DNA from: Pogostemon cablin
Taxonomy: Eukaryota; Streptophyta; Magnoliopsida; Lamiales; Lamiaceae
DNA length: 64,000 bases
Reading direction: 5' to 3'
NCBI GenBank assembly: GCA_023678885.1
Contig: CM042958.1
Span: forward strand, 12,766,852-12,830,851
A program made the translations under genes and the position numbers. Position 1 is the stretch's first letter. Each line of letters starts with the position of its first letter. The notes beneath the pieces are model-generated. The model saw only the letters and a program-made list of their open reading frames with translations, did not search any database and was not told the DNA's origin. This document shows, piece after piece, positions 47,377 to 60,485 of this stretch.

Positions 47377-48870
47377 TTTTATTTTAGAATACAGTTGTAC
47401 CCCATTGTACCTATACTGCATCCGTCATTGCTATGGAGTAGGGGTGCTGCGATCCCAGCATTTTTTCCTACAAGATACTATAACCGACCAAATTAATGAA
47501 GGGTAGGAAAACAAAAATTGAGGCGTTGAAACGTATAAAGGAAATTGTAGGGAAAACATGGCCTAGAAAGAGTGTGTTTGTCTTTTACAGCATGATTTTC
47601 GTTTCTTCTCAGTAGTTTCCATTATATAAAACAAAATAGTTATATGACAAAATAAGGAGTTTTTTCCGATAGTATAATTATTAATTAGGGATTTCAAAAA
47701 ATATTTTATCAATTCAACCCTAAAGATATGAAACTATACATAAAGAAACTAAAATCATAAAATTAATTTAAATAATATAATAATATAACTACATTAAAAA
47801 TTCATATATTAAACTTAGTCTTTTAAGATTTTATTGATTTATTATCATTACAAATTTATACAAGTATATTATGATTTTAGGTTTTGAAACAAATAGTTTA
47901 TATTTTTCGCATCTTGAATGGGTAAAAAGAAAAAAACTTTCGTATCCATGTTTAATCTTCTTTCATCAGATCTTGAATTGTTAAAAGTCTTTTTCGAGTA
48001 AATATGCTATGATAGCAGAAATAATCTTTTGGAGTAGTACTTTCTAATAATTAGGACTACGGAGTAGTAAAATCTTCCAATTAAGAAATTTGTCAGTTTT
48101 GAAATTATTTTAGTAGAGAAGTTTTGGGTAATATAAAATAATATAGTAAATATTATGTTTGGTACTGTGCTCGATAAGATGGTTCCTTTACTAATAAAGT
48201 GTACTTAGAATACTTTTTTTAAATTTTGTGTAAATACAACTGACGTCCATGGGGACACGACATGTCTCCGGGCGCATTAAACAGGAGACCAACTCAAAAT
48301 GAAAGATGAAAATAAATTTTAGACATAGGGAGTTTGTGTACAATTTGTTTTGTGTATGAGTACATTATATACTCTCATATCCATTCAAAATAATTTTGTT
48401 TTTGTGTATGAGTACATTATATACTCTCATATCCATTCAAAATAATTCTGTTATTTTGAAAATCCGCCAGAGTATTTTTTTTTTCTTTTTTAAAAATATA
48501 AAAATCACACATTAATAATATATTATTATAGAATATGAGATTTTTTTAGTTGTCCATGTCAAGACTATTAATTTTCTTTTTTAAAATGAGGTCCCCAACT
48601 TACAAATTAATGCTTCAAAAGCTTTTACAAAAATTAAAACTTATTTCATCCCTTTGTTTTAAAAAAGTAAAGAAAACATAGTAAAATTTTATGTATACCC
48701 TGTTTTCCGAAAGACAAGCTCAAAGTGATATGAAAGTAATATCTAATTTCTTAATTTAAAATTTATCCGTTAATTTAAAATGATAAATTTTAATTAAATG
48801 AATCTCGTCTTATTCATAGTTCCATGCACACGCTAATTCTCATCTCATAAAAATTCACATGTACTCGTCA

Positions 48871-48901
<31 letters not shown>

Positions 48902-49409
48902 CAACTAAAGTCAAATTTCTTTTCTCCGCTTAAAATTTGGGTCAAAGTCTCTTCAATTTCTCACCACTCATTTTATTCTTATTTCTTTAAATAAATACAT
49001 TTAAATGTTTTACTGTCACATTTTTTAACCCTAATAATTTTATGTCAAACAAAATAATTAAAATTAAAGACATTATTTTGGTATGCATATTTTTTTTATC
49101 AATTAACATGTTGAAATTTATTTCAATTTGAGTTAATTATTGGAAAAATTTGGGTTGTATTTGAAAATAAGGTTAAGTAATTAAAATATTATTTAGAATT
49201 GTTTATAACATATGATTACGTAATGAAATATAAATATTAATAAAAATTTTAAAATAGTTGGTTTTTTATAATAACATTAATTTATCATACATGAAAAACG
49301 AATAAGGATCGTATAAAGTCGATTTAACTAAAAACTATTTAATTCATTACACATAAAGAACTAAACCAAATATACGTCCCATAACAATATAAAACCCCAT
49401 ACATATGTA

Positions 49410-49668
49410 TTCATTTCATCTCATTCTAATAGTAATATTTGCTTTTTCTACGGGGATTAAGAAATTTAGTATATTTTTAATGTGTTTTGAGGTGAGATAA
49501 ATAATATTTTAATGTATAGTGGATGATTGTATTAATGTGGTTGATGAGTCCCATTAAGATATTTTAATTACTTAATTGTGTGGGTCTCATATTTAAAAAA
49601 CAATGCAACCATTAAAATGAAATACCCAATTTAAAAATATGTAATTATTATGATGAGATGGAGTGAAT
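49410..49668. mobile_element. Diverged Stowaway-like MITE
   Basis: Ends TTCATTTCATCTCATTC and, inverted, TTCACTCCATCTCATCA, each next to TA. Interior GTGTGGGTCTCATATTTAA matches other Stowaway copies here. Confidence 0.65.
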
Positions 49669-49683
49669 ACGTAATTATATGTG

Positions 49684-49727
<44 letters not shown>

Positions 49728-51207
49728 CTTTCACAAAAAATCTATATTTATATAATTTTATTTTTTAAAATTTATCCCGTACACACTGGTAAAAATGTTT
49801 GTTATAAATATAGTTAAAAAAAAAAGTTTCCGTATTTATTTTGATAACTTTCACTTTTAGACATTTTAATTTAATTAATTCTAGTATTGTTGACTACGTA
49901 CAATGGTCAATTACATATGTGGCGTGTTTTCTCTATTTTATTTATTTTCTTTATTCAAGTGGAAATTTTTATTTTTTTATAAAAATGGTCAAAAGTATTT
50001 CAAAGTATAAATTAATTAAATAAAGGTAATATTGCTTTATTATGGAAACTGACCATGCAAGTGTTGGAATTTACCAAGAATATTGATAATTCTAAATGAA
50101 ATTATAAGTAATTGGCGAATGGCGCTAGTGCCGCTTTTCTTTAAAGTATTTATTTGGTATTTATTTAAATATTTAATTTTACAAAATTACTTTTAACTCG
50201 ATTGCTTAACTTGATTATTAAAATAAATAATTCAAGTTCACATATTTATAATTTGATTGTACATGTTTTTATAATTTAATGGTATAGGTTATGATTTAGT
50301 TGTACATATTTATGACTCGATTTAAATATTTAAATCAAGTCAAAATCAAATAAAAAATATTCATCATTTTAGACATTTTAACATTTATGACTAAAGTATG
50401 GATATTAAAAATAAAAAATAAATTGTATTAGAGTACATAAAAATTTAACCAATTAATTTAATCTCATTATACAACAATGGTTAAATTTTATTTTATAAGA
50501 AACTCATATTAAAATCCTTTTATAAGAACCTCATGATCGTTAAAAAGGTAAGAAGAAACATTACATAAGGTTAGAATAATTAAAATCATAATAAACTATT
50601 TTTAAAAATTATAATTTTTCTAAGCTATTATGTAAAATTTTTAAATTAATGCATGATACATTTATAATAATATACAATGTCTGCCTTTTGAAAAAGAGTT
50701 AAAAATTTTATAATTTTTTAAAAGTTATATTCATTCCTAATAAAATTATAATATTTCGAGATTATGTTCTATATATATGCATGAAACTCATTTAATGCAA
50801 TAAACTCACTATGAAAGCTGGGGCAGTTCTGTAATTTGCTAAAGGTGAGGCTAGACTTGTTGATGCTTGATGGTTCCGAAGATTATATTTCATTTCTATT
50901 GTTAGTGAAGTATTTTACACTTTTTTTTTAATAAAAGTAATAAAAAATACTCTATAATAATATCAATCTTTTACCCACATTCAAACATATTTATATTTTC
51001 ATATATCCTAATAAATTTACATATTTTTTCTATTAAATTAATTAAAATATTCTTACTATCCGGCGTTAAAATTTACGTTTTCCATTTTAATTTGTCTCAC
51101 CTTAAGTTTTATATTTCCTTTTTTATGGAACACATAAAATAATTAATTATTCCACATAGGGCTAACGCACAATAATAATATAATTACTCACTACACATTA
51201 AATATTA

Positions 51208-51572
51208 CTCCCTCCGTCCTGCCCAAACGTCATCGGTTGCTTTTTGTGCGTAGATTAATGAGTATTATTATTTTATGTGTAGTGGTTAGTTGTATTAGTA
51301 GTGAGTGGTGAGCCACATGTGGTACATTTTTACTAAAAGTGAAAAATGGGGACATTTAGATAGGACGTCCAATTAGGGGTGTCAATGGGTACCCGGGCCC
51401 GCCCCGCAGTTTTGGGGCTGCCCAGACCCTGCCCGTAGGAGAAACGAGGTGGCCCGACCCGGACCCGTACTTATACGGGGCGGGTCCGGGTATTAACTTA
51501 GCTCCGCCCCGCCCCAAATATAATATATTAAAATTTATTTTATATTTTATATATATATAATTATATTTTATG

Positions 51573-51609
<37 letters not shown>

Positions 51610-51936
51610 CAATTAATTTATATTTTATACATATAAATTATTTATAACTATATGATATATATATATATAATTTATTAAATTATAATTATATTTAATATTC
51701 TTATGGTATATTTATTTAAATATATGAATATTTTTTGTATGATTTAAATTTTTTGAGGATTAATAAAAAACGGGGTGGGGCGGACCCGCCCCGTATGGGT
51801 CTGGGTACGGGTCTGGGGGCAGGTCTTTCAAAAACGGGCCGGGTCCCGGTAGTTAACTACCCGACCCAGACCCGACTTGTATACACCTCTACGCCCAATA
51901 TAGTAAAAAGATGACCTTTCGGTTGGACGGAGGGAG
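51208..51936. mobile_element. Stowaway MITE split by a hAT MITE
   Basis: CTCCCTCCGTCC at the left and GGACGGAGGGAG at the right, TA on both sides (51206-51207, 51937-51938). The flanks of the insertion (51061-51200 and 51940-52040) look like halves of yet another old inverted-repeat element, so this may be three layers deep. Confidence 0.9.
51374..51891. mobile_element. hAT-type MITE, copy 3, nested in a Stowaway MITE
   Basis: Ends TAGGGGTGTCAATGGGTACC and, inverted, TAGAGGTGTATACAAGTC; flanks CGTCCAAT (51366-51373) and CGCCCAAT (51892-51899) differ at one base. Subterminal GC-rich CCCGACCC/GGGTCCGGG blocks surround an AT-rich centre. Confidence 0.85.
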
Positions 51937-52240
51937 TACATTTTTCAATTTATTATTTATTACAATATTATGTCTTTTAATTAACGTTCAAAAAGCAAAC
52001 GTAAATGTCAATACAGAACGAGATGAATATATTTTTTACTTATTATTTTATACATAAAAAATATTAAAATATTACATTTTCGATTAATTATTTATTAAAA
52101 TATTAATTTTTTAATTTACTTACAAAAAGTAAACGTAAATGTTAATACGGAACGAGATGAATATTTTTTTACTAATTATATTATACATAAAAATATTTTT
52201 TTCTTAAATTCTAAAATAAAAATATGCGAATTATATCCTA

Positions 52241-52458
52241 TCCCTCCGGTCTGCCACAAACGTATACATTTTTTTGCACGTAGATTAAGAGGTAATATTA
52301 TTTAATGTGTAGTAGATAGTTGTATTAATAGAGTGTGTGAGTCTCATATATTAAATGTATTAGTGATGTGTGTGGGTCTCATATACTTAAAAAAAATTGT
52401 ATACATTTAATGCGGACGTCCAAAATAACAAAATGTATACATTTTCGGCGGGGAGAAG
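52241..52458. mobile_element. Diverged Stowaway MITE
   Basis: Starts TCCCTCCGGTCTGCCACAAA and ends CGGCGGGGAGAAG between TA dinucleotides; interior TGCACGTAGATTAAGAGG and GTGTGGGTCTCATATAC fit the family. Confidence 0.8.
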
Positions 52459-52529
52459 TATAACAAAGTGAACTTGTTGATAGAGTTGATGAAGGCATAA
52501 CAATTTATTTAGCAAGGGAACGAGTGGTC

Positions 52530-52805
52530 TTGCCCCATGGCTTAGCTCAAGTGGTAGAGGGGAGGGTGAAAAAGTCTTCCAACTGAGTTTGGTTGCTGTA
52601 TGGGGTTCGAATCCTACTTTTGGCATGAATTTGACCCCTTACAAGCACAAGTTAAATAATGAGCCATCTTTCGAATCCTGTTTTTGGCATGGATTTGACC
52701 CCTTACAAGCACAAGTTAAATAATGAGCCCTCTTTATAAGCCACTTGAGACACGTCTTGCGATTTACCTCTTCCACCAATCTCAAGGCTAGGGTATACCA
52801 TTTTC
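52530..52805 (+). mobile_element. tRNA-derived SINE
   Basis: Near the 5' end is a Pol III A box (TTAGCTCAAGTGG at 52551-52563) and, about 45 bp on, a B box (GGTTCGAATCC at 52604-52614). Flanking 16-mers AAGGGAACGAGTGGTC (52514-52529) and AAGGGAACTAGTGGTC (52806-52821) differ at one base, as expected for LINE-mediated insertion. A phrase of about 60 bp (TTGGCATGAATTTGACCCC and the following bases) is duplicated inside. Confidence 0.85.
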
Positions 52806-52821
52806 AAGGGAACTAGTGGTC

Positions 52822-54201
<1,380 letters not shown>

Positions 54202-54474
54202 ATACAAAGTCTCTTGTGAGACGATAATTACGTAAGACGGGTTGTAAGATGAATCAACTTGTTATTAAGCATGTTTGTTATATAAGTAAAATATATAAAT
54301 TTGCCTTAAAGTATATCTTTTTAAAGAGTAATGAATAATGAATTAAAGTATAATTTTAGAGTATTATTATGATTCACTATAAATATATTTTAACTATTAA
54401 TAAACATATTTTACCTTATAATAACTATACTTAATAACGGGTTGGCCTGTCTCCGTCTCACAAGAAACTATATC
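54202..54474. mobile_element. Mutator-type MITE, fourth copy of the GTGAGACGG family
   Basis: Left ACAAAGTCTCTTGTGAGACG; inverted right ATAGTTTCTTGTGAGACGG; AAGTATA motifs inside. Target duplication not clear. Confidence 0.6.
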
Positions 54475-55141
54475 TAAAATCAAATACTATTTCATTTATT
54501 AAATTTAATGGTAATTTCGTGGTTACTAGGTATTTTCAGGTTGCACCTGTATTTTATACTTCGTTTTACTTTGTTTAAAAGTGTACTATTAATTATGTTT
54601 ATAATTTTATGATTTTTATTAATTGGGTGAGGCAGTATATATTCCATGTTCACCACATATTAAATTTTAAATCTAAACTACGCAACAATAATAATAAAAG
54701 AATATTAAGTCTTATGAGATTGTCTCACAATCAAGGTGTTTTAACTTTTTTATTGATTAATTATTATTTTCTTTTAAAGTTTTGTCATTTTTTATTTATC
54801 ATGCAAACTATTTATATAATATTTTAACTATACTATTACCACTTTCTTTCTAATTTTTTATGAAAAAAAATTTAGTCATATAATTATCACTTTTTATTAA
54901 TTATATACTATTTTTTATTAAAAATACTACTATCAATTTTATTTCTCTATATACGTCAAAAGTAGAGAAACAATGTTAGTACAAGTTTTTGTTACAATAA
55001 GACGTCATTAGTTTTATAAGAATATTTCTACTTTAATTTAGCAATTAATTTTCAAATACTACACCTTCAACTTTAAAATCAACTTTAAAATATTTGTTTG
55101 GAATGTTAAAGAGCTAATATATAATTATTCAATATTTATTA
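54475..55141. other. AT-rich intergenic DNA, no gene seen
   Basis: No coding frame, RNA gene or clear repeat. Confidence 0.5.
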
Positions 55142-55258
55142 CTCCCTCCGTCCCACAATACGCTTCACGTTTACTGTTCCACATTGTTTAAGAAAAATTA
55201 TACTTTTTGACCAACTTTATTGACTTTAGAGGGTATTGTAGTAAATTTAGGTAATAAA
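55142..55258. mobile_element. Left half of a Stowaway MITE
   Basis: CTCCCTCCGTCCCACAATA after TA, then the family interior ATTGACTTTAGAGGGTATTG also present in 55834-56119. The right half is missing; the MULE-type sequence starts where it is cut. Confidence 0.75.
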
Positions 55259-55438
55259 AAAGGGATTAATTGCGTGAAAAGTCCCAATCTTTTCGCCAAT
55301 TACAAATTAGTCCAAACTTTTGAATATTTACAAATAAGTACCTTACCTTTAGTACGTATTACAATTCGAACCATCGGGCAGTTGGAGGTCTGCCCAATGG
55401 CTGACGTGTCAGTCACTTATCCATGCCACCCTCCAGCT

Positions 55439-55440
<2 letters not shown>

Positions 55441-55508
<68 letters not shown>
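55441..55508. repeat. (AAT)n microsatellite
   Basis: About 22 uninterrupted trinucleotide units. Confidence 0.95.
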
Positions 55509-55510
<2 letters not shown>

Positions 55511-55547
55511 TTATGAAACGCGTTTTGGGATGGGAATCAAAATTCAA

Positions 55548-55720
55548 TCTTCCTCGTAGAGGCGGCGGGTGGCAGCGTCGTAGGCCTTAATTTACGGTCT
55601 CTAGGGAGGTGTCGAAAGTGCCGAGCCAAATCCTAGCGCCGCCATTGGGCTCCCGGATCTCGGCGACCAATCTGCCCCATGTCCGATGGTGAATACCGCG
55701 GCAGGTGTAGAGGTCTGCTC
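55548..55720 (-). pseudogene. Captured AP2/ERF (DREB-like) DNA-binding domain fragment
   Basis: The minus strand reads HRTWGRLVAEIREPNGGARI then WLGTFDTSLET, a clear AP2 domain (RGVR.R.WG.WVAEIREP...WLGTFDT). A small indel then shifts the frame: the next block, AYDAATRRLYEE, is read in another frame after a stop. So about 55 of 60 domain residues can be traced but no intact domain is encoded. The sharp rise in GC content marks it as foreign to its surroundings. Confidence 0.87.
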
Positions 55721-55833
55721 GATACTAGGATAATGTTATATTGTAAATTAAATTCTATATAAACAAACATATCTTTTACATTTTAATATTAATGTGAGAG
55801 GAAATATTTTATATATTTAACCAGTTATATATA

Positions 55834-56119
55834 CTCCCTCCGTTCCATAATTATTGTCGTTGTTATTGTAGACACAGAGGAGTTTAAGAAAAGTATTTTT
55901 TTTAATCAATTTTATTGACTTTTTAGGGTATTGTGGTATGTTTAAGTATTAAATAAATTATAAAGTATGTTATGTGTGTTAGGTAGAAGTGATATTTTTG
56001 AAATTAAGATAACTTTTGAGGTTGTTGGGTGATGTGAAATTTCTATTTTTTTTAGTGCGACAGTTATTGTGGGACAGACGAAAACGAAAAGGAAGACAAT
56101 TATTATGAGATGGAGGGAG
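55834..56119. mobile_element. Stowaway MITE
   Basis: CTCCCTCCGTTCCATAATTA at the left and ATGAGATGGAGGGAG at the right, both next to TA. Interior TTATTGACTTTTTAGGGTATTG. Confidence 0.9.
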
Positions 56120-56121
56120 TA

Positions 56122-57319
56122 TATAATAGTGGATGTGTTGAGAATTATAGTATTTATAGGTTTTTATATATAGATAATTTTAAAATTTTAAGTGTGAGCT
56201 TTGTAAATTAAAAATTTGTTCTTTGAAACAAATATATGTAAAGGTAAATAGTATTAAATTTTAGTGCAATATAAGTCATAAGCATTATAAATTTCATAGA
56301 ATTATTTGTCTTAATATTATAAAGAGGTTATGGACTTTAATAAATGGAATTTGAATATTGGTGCTGCACTATTATGTAGTCTAATCATGTGACAATTTCT
56401 CTTTTTATTTTTTAAATTAAAACTTGCATGTTTTGCACATTATTATTATTTTTCTTTCACTTACATAAGGTTCTTTTCCATTTTTTTCAATTTAATTAAT
56501 TTGCAACAATATTTGGCATTATCTATTCAAATCAGTACCCACTATCCCTGTTGGGAAGTGATTTTTTATAGGAGGAATAATAATTCATAATATTTTAATA
56601 AAAAAAAATAATGTATTGAATTAGTTTATAAATAATTTATAGTATAAATAAAAGAAATGACATGTATTTAAGAAAAAGTGATAATATCATTAATAAAGAA
56701 TGATAATTAATTATAAAAGTATAAAATTATCTTATCGTGAAGTAAATAGGGTTCGCACGTGAATCTGTTTTCATTGATTTCTCTTTAGTACATGAAAATT
56801 ACTCTTAATTTTTTGTATACCTTCATTTATCGATTACTATTCAATATATGAAAAATTATTTTTTAAAGTGATGAACTATTACTCTTCTAAATAAAAAATA
56901 TTACTCTTTAAAAAGTAAATTTTTATGTATTAAAAAGTAATTTTACAAAAATAGGAGTCACGTGAATTTGATTTATACCAAACTCCCCAAAATCTTAAAT
57001 ATTTAAAGATATAATTATCTTTAAAAAGTTTAACTATGAAGGTTTATTTATAAATTTAATTTATAGCAGACTCACTCATGAAATTATAGTAAAAGATATT
57101 GGAAATTATATGTGCAGTATTATATGATTTATTATTATTTTTTTTAAAAATCATGAACTTTAAGGTAAAGAAAACATTTTTGAAATAATATTACCCTCTT
57201 GACTAAATATGTTTCTGATTCTCTAAATAACTTTTTACTAAAGAGTTCCCCCACAACACTTTTTTTTTTTAAATCTAAACACGTGCTGTTTCAACCACTA
57301 TGTCAATAATTTTTTAAAT
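56122..57319. other. AT-rich intergenic DNA, no gene seen
   Basis: No coding frame or recognisable repeat. Confidence 0.5.
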
Positions 57320-58464
57320 TGGGGCGCTATTAACACCCGAAACTTTACTAAAGGTATCCAAATCTAAAAAAAAGACTAATGAAATGTCTATTATACCCAC
57401 CTCTAAATTTATACGTCATTTAATATTATTAGTACTAACTACACCCATTTTATTTTAGTTAAGCCCACCAATTAATTTTTGCTAAGTCCACCCAATTATC
57501 AATTGCATTCTTCTCTCACACACAACTGAAAAAAGGAGCGAAATAACGTACAGGAGAATAAGAGAAAAGGTTAAGAGGGGTTAGAGAAGGAGAAGAGAAA
57601 GAAGGAAAAAGTAGGGGAGAGTTCACCATGGAAGCTTTGCCCATCAAAATGCGTAGAGTTGCTCAACCGTTAAATGTTAAGTTTAGTAATTTGTGGTATG
57701 ACGGGTTTTATAAATTCTTGTAATTTTGCATGAATTGTTGAAGATGTTTCTTAAAATAATTGTATAAATTGTGTGGGGATTCATGGGTAGTGTTAAATTG
57801 TGGAAAAAAATGTCATGAGTTAGGGAATTGAAGCAAGCATTTCGTTGGGGAAGATGGGTTTAGTCGGCCCTGGTCTGCCGATCTCTCTCTTGTATGTTCG
57901 TCCGTGGATAATCGAATGTGCGGTAATTTTTTTGACAGTCGAAATTTGCTCATTTTTTCTACCGCGTGCAGCTAAAATTTACTCAAGTTATCAGCATCGT
58001 GTGTTACTAAAAATCTACGTTTTTGAGAATATCGTGTTATCGAAAAGTTTCAATGAGAATTAGATTTTAAATTTATCAGATGCAGCAACCATAATTTACT
58101 ATAGATCAATTGTTAGCAACAACGTATGCGCTTACGGTAATGTAGTTAATACCTTTCAATTTATATAGTCATTTAATTGATAAATTGCATACTAATTTCT
58201 TTGTTGTTTTTTTTTAAATCTTTTTCTTTGTCTTCTTCTCCTTCTTTTAAGTTTTCTTCATATTTAAGTTTAAGATTTGGAGTATATATGGAGAAATTAT
58301 TTTGGGTGTATTTAGTAATAGTATGGGGTGAACTTAACAAAATACATTGATTTTAACTAATTTGGATGTAAATTTAGGGATGGGGTATGATAGACATTTC
58401 ACTATCATTTATTTTTTAAATCGGGTGCCCTAAGTAAAGTTTCGGGTGGCAATAACGTCGTCCT
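57320..58464. mobile_element. MULE-type TIR element, 1.15 kb, unknown cargo
   Basis: Long inverted ends: left GGGGCGCTATTAACACCCG then AAACTTTACT; right, inverted, GGACGACGTTATTGCCACCCG then AAACTTTACT, with similarity running about 130 bp. Flanking 9-mers TTTTTAAAT (57311-57319) and TTTCTAAAT (58465-58473) differ at one base. The interior (57540-58300) includes less AT-rich stretches and an ORF (MGKMGLVGPGLPISLLYV at 57845) that I do not recognise; it may be captured plant DNA. Confidence 0.75.
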
Positions 58465-58918
58465 TTTCTAAATGATTGCATTGCAACCTATATTACTTAT
58501 AGCTTTCAGAATAATAATAATAAAATAAAATAAAATAAAACTTCATACCACCAAATGCACCATGTGACAAATTCAATAGCCTCAGAAAATTTTACCTATT
58601 ATTGTTAAATGTAATATCCTTGAATGTAAAAACTTAAACCCTTCAATTAAAAAAAATATTTTTTTTACTCAAACATTAATATCACTCATTTTTTAATTGA
58701 CTATTTCACTAAAGAAATAATATCCTTATGAATTAAAATGCATACTTATCTTTTAAAGAAAATGTTATACTCTTGAACGTACTTTAAGTCTAGATGTCAA
58801 AGAGAGCAACTCATAAAAAAACCCTATAATGCTTAATCTTATTACTTCATTTGGAATTTTATTGTATTACTTTTAAAAAAAATTGAAAAACAACCTCGAT
58901 CCTTTAAATTTAAAATAT

Positions 58919-60282
58919 GTATTAATTGCGTTTAAAAGTCTTACTTTTTCGCGAATTTCAAATTAATCTAAACTTTTCAATATTTATAAATAAGTCGACC
59001 TTAAATACTTATTGCAAATCAAACCTCTGGGCAGAATAAGACCTGCCCGGATACTGATATGCCAAATCAACCTCCACTTGTAATGAGACGTGTTGTTTTG
59101 AGTGTTTGCTTGGCATAATATTAAGTATTAACCTATACATACATTTTGCTCTCTGCTACGTGTCTCTATCTCTGCACACTATGTATTCCCACTTCTTCAA
59201 TTGCTCTACAGGGGACTTTTATCAAACACCATTCTATTAGCAGCCATGATTTCCCTCGCTTCCGTTCAGCTCGCTGCCGCCCAGTCGCCGCCGACCATCT
59301 CCACCGCCACCTGCGCATCCATCCTTCACCACCACCACTTTGACCAATTATCATTCTCTTCCTCCCCGCTGCCGCGTCTGCACAATCTATGCCGTGAAGC
59401 CGTACGACTACGAGGCGCAGCTCGCCCACCGCTTCGTTCAGTCGACAAAGCTCAAAATCGCCGTCGTAGGGTTCGGATACTTCGGTCAATTCCTCGCGAA
59501 GGCGTTCATCCGGCAAGGCCACACCGTTTTCACCCATTCCAGAGGCAATTACCATGCCGTCGTGCAATCCCTCGGCGCCGTCTTCTTCTCCGATCCACAC
59601 GATCTCTGCGAACAGCATCCCGACGTCATCCTCCTTTGCACCTCCATAATTTCAACCGAATCCGTACTCAAATCCCTGCCTCTCCATCGCCTCCGCCGCA
59701 ACACTGTTCGTCGACGTTTTATATTCCCCAAAAATATTTTCCTCCGAATTCTCCCTCCATATTTTGATATCCTTTGCATGCATCCGATGTTCAGCCGGAG
59801 AGCGATGGCTCCGGTCTGAGTTCTCGAATGGCAACGGTGCAGATCTGTTAACACTATTTTGAAGAAAAGAGACACGAGGAGGGATTCAGATATTGAATTG
59901 GTAAAACAACGAAATTAAGCTCTTCCTTGTAGCCAACGAAAATTCTGGCGAGAAGCAGTAAACTCCGGTGACGATTGCGGCGAACTCCGGCTAAGGGCGG
60001 CTGTTCATCGTTTGTTATCGGAGAGAAGGATATGGCAGATTTCGGCTGTTCCTCGTTAGGAGGATATGTCAGACTTCAATTTTCTGCCCACAACCACCCA
60101 AACGACGACGTCTCGGAGGTTGATTTGGCATAGTAGTGACATGTCAGTATCAGGGCAGGTCTTATTCTGCCGGAGGTTCTGCCGGAGGTTTGATTTGTGT
60201 CGAGAACTTATTTGTAAATATTAAAAAATTTGAACTAATTTAAAATTCACGAAAAGATCAGGCCTTTTGGTGTAATTAACTC
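58919..60282. mobile_element. Pack-MULE carrying an arogenate dehydrogenase fragment
   Basis: Inverted ends of about 190 bp (left GTATTAATTGCGTTTAAAAG; right, inverted, GAGTTAATTACACCAAAAGG). The 9-bp flanks TTAAAATAT at 58910-58918 and 60283-60291 are identical, fixing the limits. The GC-rich interior holds the 5' part of an arogenate dehydrogenase gene (59201-59819) and a second GC-rich piece (59820-60080) of unknown origin. No transposase. Confidence 0.9.
59201..59819 (+). pseudogene. Captured arogenate dehydrogenase (TyrA) N-terminal fragment
   Basis: The plus frame from 59340 encodes YDYEAQLAHRFVQSTKLKIA, then the NAD(P)-binding VVGFGYFGQFLAKAF, RQGHTVFTHSR, DPHDLCEQHPDVILLCTSII and STESVLKSLPLHRLRRNT. 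Family role: NADP-dependent last step of tyrosine synthesis in plastids. After RRNT the normal FVDVLSVKEFP region is broken by a frameshift and small deletion; FDILCMHPMF returns and then reading ends. The segment before 59386 is serine/histidine-rich and probably stems from the transit peptide, in a shifted frame. It stops before the catalytic domain, so no enzyme is made. The antisense frame here is a shadow. Confidence 0.9.
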
Positions 60283-60485
60283 TTAAAATATTTAGAAAGC
60301 TTAGCATTTTGAGTTAGGAGGACGGAAAATCCTTTCAATAGACTTGTAAGCCCGATCAAATATATTTTGTGATTACGTCCTTCATGAATCTTAAAGCAAG
60401 GGGTGCAGTGGAGTCCCAAAATGATAAAATAGTATTTATAATTTTAAAATTATCACTCTAATAAAATACTTTCATATTTTATTTA

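Larger units (their letters stand above)
45774..51207. other. Gene-poor AT-rich region with small repeats
   Basis: No credible coding frame over more than 5 kb. It contains the MITE-like copy 46655-46822, TA tracts (47326-47371, 48870-48894, 49687-49719), a 52-bp tandem duplication (about 48346-48450) and a diverged Stowaway (49410-49668). A GGGGCGGATCCAGGA phrase at 46614 resembles one end of a known type of plant DNA element, but no matching second end was fixed. Confidence 0.5.
55259..55735. mobile_element. One-ended MULE-type element with captured AP2/ERF fragment
   Basis: Starts GGGATTAATTGCGTGAAAAG and continues with AATTAGTCC and ATTTACAAATAAG, as in the arms of 58919-60282 and 7999-9452. 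An (AAT)n tract of about 22 units (55441-55508) follows, then GC-rich DNA coding for part of an AP2 domain. I found no matching right terminal repeat, so the right limit is only where GC content drops. Confidence 0.6.

Noticed and set aside
46610..47440. GGGGCGGATCCAGGA phrase and a distant TAGCAATGACGGATGCAG as ends of one DNA element
   Set aside because: The inverted match is weak and flanking bases give no target duplication.
59166..59618. 150-codon antisense frame over the arogenate dehydrogenase fragment
   Set aside because: Shadow of the GC-rich sense strand; no domain.
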